This document shows positions 8,527 through 16,400 of a stretch of DNA of 20,950 nt, one piece after another (the stretch's first letter is position 1; each line of letters starts with the position of its first letter). Under the pieces are notes generated by a model. The model saw nothing but the letters and a program-made list of their open reading frames with translations. It was not told the DNA's origin and did no database searches. Both the position numbers and the translations under genes were made by a program. The stretch is from the IMG/VR virus record IMGVR_UViG_3300042563_002213, positions 1 to 20,950 of that record; one strand, 5' to 3'. The DNA is from a virus.

Positions 8527-8724
8527 AGATGCTTTATTTGCTGTTTCTACTTGTTCATTCTCTTTTTTCTTAGCTTCTACCAACTTATTGTAGTAGAAAT
8601 TTCTAAGATGGGTTGGCATTTTATACAAATCCATTATCGTAAACCCATTTCCATAATTCACCATCTCAAATATTTGAGTGTGAATGTTTATACTATGATT
8701 TTTCGGAAGGCCAAAAAAACCCAA
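8506..8724 (-). CDS. gp51-like small protein, probable tail assembly chaperone 2
   Basis: The open frame upstream of the stop at 8506 has TTG at 8724 and a first ATG at 8664 (MVNYGNGFTIMDLYKMP). Initiation at 8664 would give 52 residues; 72 residues arise only from TTG, or as the tail of a frameshift fusion with the gp26-like protein. The core 'MDLYKMPTHLRNFYYNKLVE' matches the short helical pattern I recall for gp51-like hub assembly proteins of T4-like phages (aromatic, MP, R-x-FYY). The C-terminus is a charged Lys/Glu helix ending KVRIKR. No Shine-Dalgarno sequence precedes 8664. The last codons form one arm of the terminator that follows. Assignment rests on position and motif and is moderate. 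Confidence -1.
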   Translation of the reverse strand: MGFFGLPKNHSINIHTQIFEMVNYGNGFTIMDLYKMPTHLRNFYYNKLVEAKKKENEQVETANKASKVRIKR

Positions 8725-9454
8725 CTCCCATCGTAATGGGAACTACCTCGGTTTCTCCATCTTCATGGATATGGGTGAATACCATATCAACATCAGGAGA
8801 TATGGATTTTATGTAATTTCTTAAAGCCTTACTATCTTTTGCTAACATACCATTAACAAATCTAGATATTGCTGATATATCATTATTACCATCTACACTT
8901 TTAATCATGTGACGTAATCTAGTAGTAATTTCAAAAGATGAATCTTTGTTTAATTTTTCTAAAGCATCTATATCTTTTTGAATTGCTAACTCATCACCAT
9001 GTGTAAGTAATTTGAATGTTATTTTCTTACCATTTGAAGGTAATGTAAATTCAAATTCATTTTTGTTGTTAAAAATAGATGTATCTACTTCTTTTGTTTG
9101 TACTTTTGATAAATCAACAACAGCATCAATTTGTTCACCTGTTTTAGATGAGTAAAAACTAATTGGGTAATCTGCACCATATCCTAACAATCTAGTTGCT
9201 AAAACTATAGCGTTTTTGTCACCAATTATAATATCATTTGGGTTTATATTATCAACAATAATAGATTCAAATAGTTTATCTAATACTATTCCTTTTCTAA
9301 TTAAATTTGTTGATGCAAGTATATCTTCCTCTTTTGCGGTCATATACTTTATAGTAATTTGTCCAGATGAAAGAGGACTCTCTTTTGGATAAATCTTTCC
9401 TCCTGATGGTAAATCCAATACCTCCGTTGGAAAATCGTATGTTTTTTCTGTCAT
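8693..9454 (-). CDS. T4 gp26-like baseplate/tail assembly protein, probable tail assembly chaperone 1
   Basis: A 253-residue soluble protein. 'LDLPSGGKIYPKESPLSSGQ' followed by 'ITIKYMTAKEEDILASTNLI' and 'GIVLDKLFESII' is the signature of the T4 baseplate family (Pfam T4_baseplate, which holds T4 gp26). A later 'KLLTHGDELAIQKDI' and 'RLRHMIKSVDG' form the helical part, and the protein ends 'VGFFWPSEKS'. The gene lies between tail tube and tape measure, the usual site of tail assembly chaperone pairs. It overlaps the next ORF by 32 bases in another frame. This arrangement suggests a chaperone that binds the tape measure during tail assembly. In T4 itself gp26 is recorded as a baseplate hub component, so the chaperone role is inference. 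Confidence -1.
   Translation of the reverse strand: MTEKTYDFPTEVLDLPSGGKIYPKESPLSSGQITIKYMTAKEEDILASTNLIRKGIVLDKLFESIIVDNINPNDIIIGDKNAIVLATRLLGYGADYPISFYSSKTGEQIDAVVDLSKVQTKEVDTSIFNNKNEFEFTLPSNGKKITFKLLTHGDELAIQKDIDALEKLNKDSSFEITTRLRHMIKSVDGNNDISAISRFVNGMLAKDSKALRNYIKSISPDVDMVFTHIHEDGETEVVPITMGVGFFWPSEKS
8711..8722 (-). other. Candidate programmed frameshift site in the chaperone pair
   Basis: The minus strand reads GGG TTT TTT TGG in the gp26-like frame, a run of seven T (8719-8713) 16 codons or fewer from that gene's stop. The downstream ORF is in the +1 (equal to -2) frame and is open across this run. A Phe-tRNA on the second TTT can re-pair fully after either a +1 or a -2 slip. A shift would give a fusion of about 315 or 316 residues. 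A -1 shift would end after about 10 codons. Confidence -1.
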
Positions 9455-9481
9455 AACTTTACTTTGTTTTAAGTTTGTATA

Positions 9482-9490
9482 TATAAATAC
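9482..9490 (-). promoter_or_regulatory. Candidate late promoter element before the gp26-like gene
   Basis: The minus strand reads GTATTTATA, 27 bases before the ATG at 9454 and just after the tube terminator. It shares the TATTTATA core with the other elements and marks the likely start of the chaperone transcription unit. Confidence -1.
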
Positions 9491-9514
9491 ATACTTTTTA
9501 AAAAATTAGAAAGC

Positions 9515-9546
9515 ATAAAAAAGGGGATTCTTTTGAAATCCCCTTA
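9515..9546 (-). terminator. Rho-independent terminator after the tail tube gene
   Basis: The minus-strand RNA has a perfect 9-bp stem, AAGGGGATT with AATCCCCTT (9545-9537 and 9529-9521), and a 7-base loop, followed by a T run. It begins 18 bases after the tube stop codon. The opposite strand also has ATTTTTG after the stem, so it could act in both directions, but no plus-strand gene leads into it. Confidence -1.
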
Positions 9547-9563
9547 TTTTTGTTATTTTTAGA

Positions 9564-10052
9564 TTAGTATTCAAGAATAGCGTAATCATAAGATAATGTT
9601 AATTCAATTGTTGCAGGTTCGTTAGAATCAAATGATACATCACCAAAGTTTGCTTGCTGAATGAAAGCGCCTTTGATTTTCCATTGTTCTATTTTATCGC
9701 CAACTGGTCCCAACATATAGAAATCCAAATCTTTCTTATAAAAATCTGCGTATCCACGTCTACCAGTGATTGATTCATGTCCCAATCTAACCCACTCCAT
9801 TACTGATTGTGCAGCTGATGGTACAATTGGGTCATAAAGAGTAATTGTGATATCTTGCCACTCACCTTTACCTTGCAACTTTCTTTTGATGTTGATATGG
9901 TCTAAAGTGATTGTTTCAAATTGGATTGAAGGTCTTGATGCTGCCTTAACCATATACCCCGGTACACCATCCCATTCTAAGATGTAGCGGTTTTTCATTT
10001 TTGGTTCGAAGTTCGTATAGAACATCTTATTAAACTCTAATATTTCTGCCAT
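9564..10052 (-). CDS. Tail tube protein (gp19-like)
   Basis: A 162-residue protein, almost the same length as T4 gp19 (163). It contains the family landmarks: 'FYTNFEPKMKNRYILEWDGV' near the start, 'MVKAASRPSIQFETITLDHI' (the conserved A-x-RP turn), 'WQDITITLYDPI', 'YKKDLDFYMLGPVGDKIEQW', and 'FGDVSFDSNEPATIELTLSY' at the end. The fold is a beta-barrel that stacks as hexameric rings to form the inner tube through which DNA passes. Its place directly after the sheath gene matches the gp18-gp19 order of T4-like phages. A strong terminator lies 18 bases past its stop, so sheath and tube form one transcription unit, with a possible extra start in the gap. The leader is AAAAGGAATAAA before ATG, the only start in the window with a weak AGGA match. 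Confidence -1.
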   Translation of the reverse strand: MAEILEFNKMFYTNFEPKMKNRYILEWDGVPGYMVKAASRPSIQFETITLDHINIKRKLQGKGEWQDITITLYDPIVPSAAQSVMEWVRLGHESITGRRGYADFYKKDLDFYMLGPVGDKIEQWKIKGAFIQQANFGDVSFDSNEPATIELTLSYDYAILEY

Positions 10053-10074
10053 TTTATTCCTTTTATTTTATATT

Positions 10075-10084
10075 AATAAATATC
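10075..10084 (-). promoter_or_regulatory. Candidate promoter element before the tail tube gene
   Basis: The minus strand reads GATATTTATT, 22 bases before the tube ATG and within the 51-base sheath-tube gap. It matches eight of nine bases of the ATATTTATA core. It could let the tube be transcribed separately from the sheath. AT-richness raises the chance of a coincidental match. Confidence -1.
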
Positions 10085-10103
10085 TACTTTTTGTTTTTCT
10101 ATA

Positions 10104-12422
10104 TTATGCTGAGAAACTTGCTCCAGTTGGTAAGATGTTGAAATCTATTACGATAAATTCCGCTGTCTTTGCCGGTTGTAAGAAAATCTGTCCAGCTAAT
10201 ATGTTTCTATCAATTACATCAGGTGTGTTATTACTTTCATCCATTACAACTCTAAAAGAATAAAGTCCTTGTCTTTGTTGTACAGCTTCTAAATAAGGAT
10301 TAACCGTATTTAAGAATCTTGCTCTAGTTGAAGATGTATTTTGTTCAAACACTAAATAACGAGATGTAGATGCTACAAACTTCTTAAGAACGATAAGTAA
10401 TCTTCTAACATTGATTCTATCTAAAGCGGATGCCTTATCTTGCAATGTCTTCTGTCCGAATGCTACAATACCTTGTCCAGGGAATGCTGCGATTGGGTTT
10501 ACTTTGTTCTCATATAGAGTATCTCTTTCAGAATGTGTTAATCTATTTAAAACACTAACTGCTCCTACAATACCACCTCTATTCAAACCAGCAGGTGCGA
10601 ACCATTCTGCTGCTAATCTATCGTTAGCTGCGAAAACAGCGGGCATTAATACTGATGGTGGAACACTCATCAATTTGTTTGTGTTTGTATCTATTGTTTT
10701 AACCCAAGGATAATAAGTTGCTACATAGTTAGAATCAACTGCGTTTGCTTGTTCAGTTGCTTCAGTTATTGTATCATCAAAATTGTTGAAGTCAGCGATA
10801 TAGAATGCATCTTGTCTACTTTCAACCATATCAATTGCTTTAGTTACAACCGATGGATGTAAACTTCTTATAATACCAGGTGTTACTACCATATTGATAT
10901 CCCACTCATCGGGGTTAGATACTGCGTTAATTGCTTTATAGTATGCCAACGTACCAGTTGATGTTCCAGATGCGCAATTAAATCCTTGCTGATTTGAATT
11001 ACCCCATTCAGTATCACCAGCCTTAGCCTTTACTACAGTTGGGTTCATACCATCAAAACCTTCTTGGAATCCTAATATGAATTGTCTCTTAACCATATCT
11101 TCTGATTTAGAACCAGTCATTACAAAAGTTAATTGAGAATCAAATGCGAATGCTACGTTAGAACCAGTTTGAGCTCCTTCAGGAATTGCTTTTAAATATT
11201 GTGAGTTATCCGTCTTAACACCAGTTGTTTCAAAATCAAATCCACTAAAGTATATTGGAGATGATGATGTGTTACCAATTGAGTTAGTTTGATATACTAC
11301 TGCAGGTACTAAAAGTGATTCTGCAGGTGTTGTTGCTAAAATTGGATTTGTATATGCCCCATGTCCGAATGGTGCTGCTGATATTGGGAATGAACCCGGT
11401 GCCGATACAACTACTCTTACATATTTTGATCTGTTTGAGTAATCGCCATTTTCAGTTATTTTACCATCAGAATCAATTGTATTCCATCTATCACCAATTC
11501 TTCTAGCTATATAGTTAGGAGATGCTGCATCTAAGTTTACATTATTAAATGTTTCTACTACAGTCTTTCTCTTATCAGTATCACTATATGAACGAATTGT
11601 TACAGTAAAAGTTGAATAATCAGTTCCACCATCTTCACCAGCTGCCTTTACGTTAGAAATACCTACTTTATATTTTGTATTATATGTATCACCATGTCCT
11701 AAAGTTACAAAGTTAAATAAATCATATCTAACTCCACTTATATTTTGAGAAACAACCATTGGAGTTTGTGCTTCGGTTGTATCGTATGCGAAATCTTGCG
11801 TTGGTAATACAACTCTAGTTATTACAGTATTACTTGCCAATGAACCACTATATGATTTTGCTATATTTTCAAAATATGAATATGCGTATGCTGCTTTTGC
11901 TCCAAATGGAGATTCACCAAATACATCTGCTAAATCGTTAGTATCTGATGGTAAAATTGATGCCGATACGTTTACTCCAGCAGTCAATGAGTTGATTACA
12001 AATGAACCATCTAAAGAATCATCACTAACTACAGAAGCTCCAGTAAAACCAACTGCTTCATCTCCAGCTTTAGTTGAGTGTAATACACCAATTAATTTAG
12101 TACCTAATCCAGCAGAGCCACTTGCAAATATTGCTAAAGGTGCGGTTTGTTGGTATCCACCAACTCCACCAACTCTTACAACAGTTACTTGTCCTGCTTC
12201 TCTTAAATAGTTTTGTACCGCGTACTCACTATAATAAGTTCCATCGGGAGTACCAAAGGTATCCTCAAACTCTGATTGAGTTCTTATAATTGTTGGAATG
12301 AATGCAGGTCCTTGCTTAAAAGGTCCTATAATTGCTGCTCCAATTTCTCCTACTCCTTGTGCTAAGAAGGATAAATCATTTTCTCTTGTGAAAACGCCGG
12401 GTGATACGATTCTTTCTGACAT
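10104..12422 (-). CDS. Contractile tail sheath protein (gp18-like)
   Basis: A 772-residue protein starting MSERIVSPGVFTRENDLS. The N-terminal 'SPGVFTRENDLSF' followed by 'GEIGAAIIGPFKQGPAF' and 'FEDTFGTPDG' is the signature start of T4-type sheath proteins. The C-terminal part ('VNRGGIVGAV'-like turn, 'NVRRLLIVLKKFV', 'FEQNTSSTRARFLNTVNPYL', 'DVIDRNILAGQIFLQPAKTA', then 'FIVIDFNILPTGASF') is the conserved sheath core domain that contacts the tube and neighbouring subunits. T4 gp18 is 659 residues, so this one is longer; the extra length lies in the central, variable, outward-facing part (residues about 100-450). The sheath contracts to drive the tube through the host envelope. The tube gene follows after 51 bases. 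Start chosen because ATG directly precedes the conserved N-terminus; the leader is A-rich (GAAGAAACAAA) without a Shine-Dalgarno sequence. Confidence -1.
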   Translation of the reverse strand: MSERIVSPGVFTRENDLSFLAQGVGEIGAAIIGPFKQGPAFIPTIIRTQSEFEDTFGTPDGTYYSEYAVQNYLREAGQVTVVRVGGVGGYQQTAPLAIFASGSAGLGTKLIGVLHSTKAGDEAVGFTGASVVSDDSLDGSFVINSLTAGVNVSASILPSDTNDLADVFGESPFGAKAAYAYSYFENIAKSYSGSLASNTVITRVVLPTQDFAYDTTEAQTPMVVSQNISGVRYDLFNFVTLGHGDTYNTKYKVGISNVKAAGEDGGTDYSTFTVTIRSYSDTDKRKTVVETFNNVNLDAASPNYIARRIGDRWNTIDSDGKITENGDYSNRSKYVRVVVSAPGSFPISAAPFGHGAYTNPILATTPAESLLVPAVVYQTNSIGNTSSSPIYFSGFDFETTGVKTDNSQYLKAIPEGAQTGSNVAFAFDSQLTFVMTGSKSEDMVKRQFILGFQEGFDGMNPTVVKAKAGDTEWGNSNQQGFNCASGTSTGTLAYYKAINAVSNPDEWDINMVVTPGIIRSLHPSVVTKAIDMVESRQDAFYIADFNNFDDTITEATEQANAVDSNYVATYYPWVKTIDTNTNKLMSVPPSVLMPAVFAANDRLAAEWFAPAGLNRGGIVGAVSVLNRLTHSERDTLYENKVNPIAAFPGQGIVAFGQKTLQDKASALDRINVRRLLIVLKKFVASTSRYLVFEQNTSSTRARFLNTVNPYLEAVQQRQGLYSFRVVMDESNNTPDVIDRNILAGQIFLQPAKTAEFIVIDFNILPTGASFSA

Positions 12423-12480
12423 TTTGTTTCTTCTATTTGTATTTTAATTGTGTATTAGTAATTACTTACATTAATACTCA

Positions 12481-12490
12481 TATAAATATA
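12481..12490 (-). promoter_or_regulatory. Candidate late promoter element before the sheath gene
   Basis: The minus strand reads TATATTTATA directly after the hairpin and its T-rich tail, 58 bases before the sheath ATG. It shares the ATATTTATA core with the other candidate promoter elements. Its place just after a likely terminator fits a new transcription start for sheath and tube. Confidence -1.
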
Positions 12491-12496
12491 AAGAAA

Positions 12497-12540
12497 ATGT
12501 CCAAAACACAAATTTATTATTAAATCTGCACTTTGGACAT
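12497..12540 (-). terminator. Long hairpin between the fibre block and the sheath gene
   Basis: The minus-strand RNA folds into a 20-bp uninterrupted stem with the 4-base loop AUAA (12520-12517). The left arm starts ATGTCCAAAG and the right arm ends TTTTGGACAT. Four of the pairs are G-U wobbles, which would be A-C mismatches in the opposite transcript, so the minus-strand RNA is the one that folds well. It is followed by TTTCTTTATATTT. It lies 27 bases after the 136-aa gene stop and 75 bases before the sheath ATG. It is most likely a terminator; a processing or translation-control hairpin is possible because the U-tract is broken by C. Confidence -1.
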
Positions 12541-12566
12541 TTATAATTTAGTTTAAATTATTTATA

Positions 12567-12977
12567 CTATGGCATTTCTGCTGTTGGTAATGCTGCTCCA
12601 TCAGGAGTAACACCACTTCCAGAAGTTGGTGACCAAGGTAAATCAGTTTCGTTTACATCAATTCTAGACCATTTTTTCTTGTCAATCTCTTTTTGTATTT
12701 GCTGCATTATATGTGGCATGTAGTTATAAGATGATGAACCACTTACTAAATTTTTAACCCAACCCAAAACCATTGTTTCGGTAAGTTCACTATAAGGTAC
12801 AAAGCTTCCTGTATTAATTGCATTTAAATCAAATGGAGTTGCTCCGGTAAATTCTCCAGAAAATCCATCTTCATCTGTTGCTGTTAATTTCCATTGTGTA
12901 CCCACAACCGCATCTTCTACATTAGCGCTTTGTTGCTTTCTTAATGCTGTTAATTTCCAATCAAATGTATATCCCAT
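12567..12977 (-). CDS. Small conserved phage protein (DUF7936-like), function unknown
   Basis: A 136-residue protein starting MGYTFDWKLTALRK. Visible order: a beta-rich first half with 'VVGTQWKLTATDEDGFSGEF' and 'GATPF', then 'FVPYSELTETMVLGWVKNLV', a helix 'HIMQQIQKEIDKKK' and an acidic, Pro-rich tail with 'LPWSP'. From memory this pattern (variable start, GATPF, PYxxLTExxVxGWV, LPW) matches a family of small proteins in T4-like cyanophages near structural genes, which I believe is named DUF7936; the name is uncertain. No signal peptide or membrane segment. It follows the fibre gene by 52 bases and precedes the hairpin at 12497-12540. Its position suggests a virion or fibre-associated role, which is inference. 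A shared AT-rich element (12998-13007) lies 20 bases before the ATG. Confidence -1.
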   Translation of the reverse strand: MGYTFDWKLTALRKQQSANVEDAVVGTQWKLTATDEDGFSGEFTGATPFDLNAINTGSFVPYSELTETMVLGWVKNLVSGSSSYNYMPHIMQQIQKEIDKKKWSRIDVNETDLPWSPTSGSGVTPDGAALPTAEMP

Positions 12978-12997
12978 AATAAATTTATTTTATTTCT

Positions 12998-13007
12998 TAT
13001 AAATATG
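12998..13007 (-). promoter_or_regulatory. Candidate late promoter element before the 136-aa gene
   Basis: The minus strand reads CATATTTATA, 20 bases upstream of the ATG at 12977. The same core recurs upstream of four other genes at their transcription-unit or gene starts. It is the reverse complement of the T4 late promoter word TATAAATA, so identity with that promoter is not claimed. Confidence -1.
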
Positions 13008-13029
13008 TTAATTTTGTTTTTTTAAATAA

Positions 13030-13473
13030 TTACGCATTTAACGTATCTACTTCAATTCTTAATTGAGCTACTTTATCTCTAAGTTCTTCCAAATCAGTTA
13101 CTTCAGTTCTCAATTCTGCTACTTTAATTTTAAGTTCATCAAGTTCATCTTTCAATTCTCTAATACCCTCAATTAAAAGAGGAGTTATTTTTTCATATTG
13201 AATAGTCAAATAATTTTCTCCAGATTTTGAAGTTATAATTGAGTGGTCATCAGGATCAGGAAAATGAGTATCAAATCCAGCTATTGAAACAATTTCAGGT
13301 AAAACTTTCTGAACTTGCTGAGCCGATAAACCTACTTGAAGTTTATAACTATCATCATAACCAGCTGCTGTAAATGCTAATTCATTACTTTTATAATAGA
13401 AACCATCTATTTGTGAAATTTTTTCTAATGCATTTGGTATTCTTCCCAAAATATTTTTTAATCTTTCATCTGA
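13030..13473 (-). other. S74-type intramolecular chaperone, self-cleaving C-terminal domain of the fibre
   Basis: The segment begins YYSDERLKNILG, with the candidate catalytic Ser codon at 13471-13473 and Lys codon at 13456-13458. It continues through 'FYYKSNELAFTAAG', 'VGLSAQQVQKVLPEIV' and 'YLTIQYEKITPLLIEGI', the standard motifs of the S74 endosialidase chaperone family. The last roughly 45 residues form a heptad coiled coil rich in Leu, Glu and Lys. In the family this domain trimerises the fibre, then cuts itself off just before the Ser using a Ser-Lys dyad. Cleavage here would release a 147-residue piece. Confidence -1.
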
Positions 13474-16400
13474 ATAGTATTGATATATACCACCTCTAAT
13501 ATAATGATTACCACCCATATCCATTTGAGAAAACCATGCTTGTGCAGACCAGCCACCCATACGGAAAACAGTATCACCATCCAATCCCATATTTATCGCA
13601 TAATGCGAACTTTTATGGAAAGACATAAATGCTGCATTATTACCATATGAGAAGCATTGTAATGGTGGTGAGTTTGTATAGTGATTATAATATCCTCTAG
13701 TTGAGTTAAACATAAACTGTCCACCATCTTCGGAGAATCCACCATTTGTATTACTTAAATAAGATATTCTAGAATCAGTATTGAAATAAAATCCAGTATT
13801 ATCACTATCATAGAATAAAGGAGAACGTGCTGATTGGTTGAAATATGAATATCCTCTATACACATTAAATGCCCCACCATCCCAATACCAAATCCAACTA
13901 TATCGGTTATCATGCAATCCAAAGTTATCACCTGTTGTAGTCATCAAACAGTGTGTACTATCTATTGCATATCCATACCATCCATTTCTACCACCACCAT
14001 AAGTTGCTACGTTACCATATGGAGAACCAGAGTTGTCAGGAGCCCATATACCTCTACCATACGATTGCCAATATACACCAACTGCACCTTGAGGTCTAAA
14101 CCATCCATTTGCATATACTTGGTTAAATTGACAATCACCATTAGGGTCAACATAATATCCAGTATTATCTCTATCGTAAATAAAGTTTGTTCTTATCTCA
14201 TAAAGATATGTTCTATTTCCAGAATAGTGGTTAATGTATGCATCATATCCGTTTTGACAATCTAAGTGTAAGTTACCATTTGTAGTTACAACAGATGCCC
14301 AGCTATTAGGTCTACCATTTCCACCAACCCAAAGATATTGTCCCCAAGATGGATTAGGTCCGTGTAATGCACCACCTCTAATTCTTAAAGCAGAATCCGA
14401 TGTTGAGTTAGGGTCTAAATAATATCCAGTATCATTGTTATCATAGAATATTGGTGCTCTATATGAACCACTTGCATAACCAGTAGATACATCATAATGG
14501 TCATAACCATAAAAATAGTTATGTCCAAAATATCTCATTGGTAAGTTAGAGTAGTAGTTGAAATAGATTGAATGTCCGTTGAAAGAATCTAAGTGAGTAT
14601 TACCACCTAAATACAATCTACCATGTCCGTTTCTAGCACGAATCCAATCATTTACATACAAACTAAGAATTTGCGTATCGCCATTTGGATTCATATAATA
14701 TGCACTATCATTTGAATCGTAGAACGTACCTGCCCATAGAGTACCACCAGCAGATGCATTATTATCATACATAGCAATTTTAAACCAACCACCAGGGTAT
14801 GGCCAGCTATGTCTCCACCATAATGAATCGGTAACACCACCTGTCAATTGCCATCCATATCCATATCCAGAATATGAATAGTGATATACTTGTGCAGTTA
14901 AATAGTGAGAAGTATCTCCAGGCGATTGCCCAATACCACCCCAACTATCACCCCATCCAGAACCCCAGTTCATCATATCATTGAATGAAGTCGTACCCCA
15001 TCCTCTTGCACCTGTCCAGTGATTAGTATCTCCTGTATAATCACTTCTTCTATAATTCTCTTTTGCCGCTAATCCAATTCTATTTTTACCATATAATGTT
15101 AAACCATTCCAGTTTGAATCTGACGTTGGGTCCATATAATATCCAGTATTATCAGAATCATAGTACACATTTGCGTATAAACTTCCACCAACATTATATC
15201 CATACATTGGAACTCTATATCCGTTCAAATACATCTCATACACATTAAAGTAGAAGTTACCTCTATCAGTATAAATGTGAGCGTGTCCAGAGTTAGCCGG
15301 TCCAAATTGAATCCAACCATATGGAGTGTTATGACGATAACCCCAATCACCACCTGCTAAATAATATGAACCATTACCATAATCCATTGATGATAAACGA
15401 GAACGTCCATTAGGGTCTACAAAATATCCTGTATTTTGTGCATCATACATTATATTAGCTTGGAAGTTTTGTGCCCAAGCAGTACTTCCATTATCCCATC
15501 TTAAGTTCCAACCAACAATAGAGTTACCTCCACCATATCCTAATCTCCAGTCATTTGTAGATACGTTACTCATCATACCCCAATAGGTAGATGCGTTATT
15601 CATCATATATGAACCATTGTTATTATATGCATTATGTTGAATAGAGTTTCCGTTTGCAACAACTAAATAAACAAGGTTTGTTGTACCATCAGGATTTACA
15701 TAATATCCCGTATTATTTTGGTCATAAAAAATAGGTGCTCTCATATCACCATATGATATTGCCACACCATTTGTTGCGTTTATATCAAACCATAAATTTG
15801 CACCACCAGTACTATTATTTCTTTGAGTATTAGTTTCACCATAAAAACGGAAGTGTCCATGTGCACTGTTAGTTCCAAATGCTATACCATCATAGTACCA
15901 CATCTTATGGTAGTTATCACCACTTGCTCTTACCAATATAGAACCATCATTTAATACCAAACCAATATCACCACTTCTACTATTAGATTGTCCAGACCAA
16001 AGTTGTCCAGCTACTCTTACAGATACACCAGTTGTATTCGGGTCAATATAGTATGTTGTATTATCCGAATCATAGAATATAGGTGCTCTCTTATCACCAT
16101 CAGAATACGATGTTCCAGATGTATGCAATCCATATTGAGGATTGGTAATATTGTTTATACCAATGTATCCATTTTCACGCATTAATAAACCAGACCTACC
16201 AACTTGTCTAGCATGCAAGTTTATAAATGCCCATCCATAGAAAGTTTCACCATCGTTTGAACCATTAATGGTTTGTAATTGATTACCAATTGCATGGTTC
16301 AAATCTGCATCACCTGCTAAATAGATTGTATTTCTATTCATTATTAGGCGATTATTCAAAGCAAGACCATACAAATTAGATGTAGAGTTAGGGTCTACAT

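Noticed and set aside
12559-12566. T4 late promoter word TATAAATA on the minus strand after the 136-aa gene
   Set aside because: It lies immediately after the stop codon and upstream of the hairpin, so it would drive transcription straight into a probable terminator; it may be chance in AT-rich sequence.
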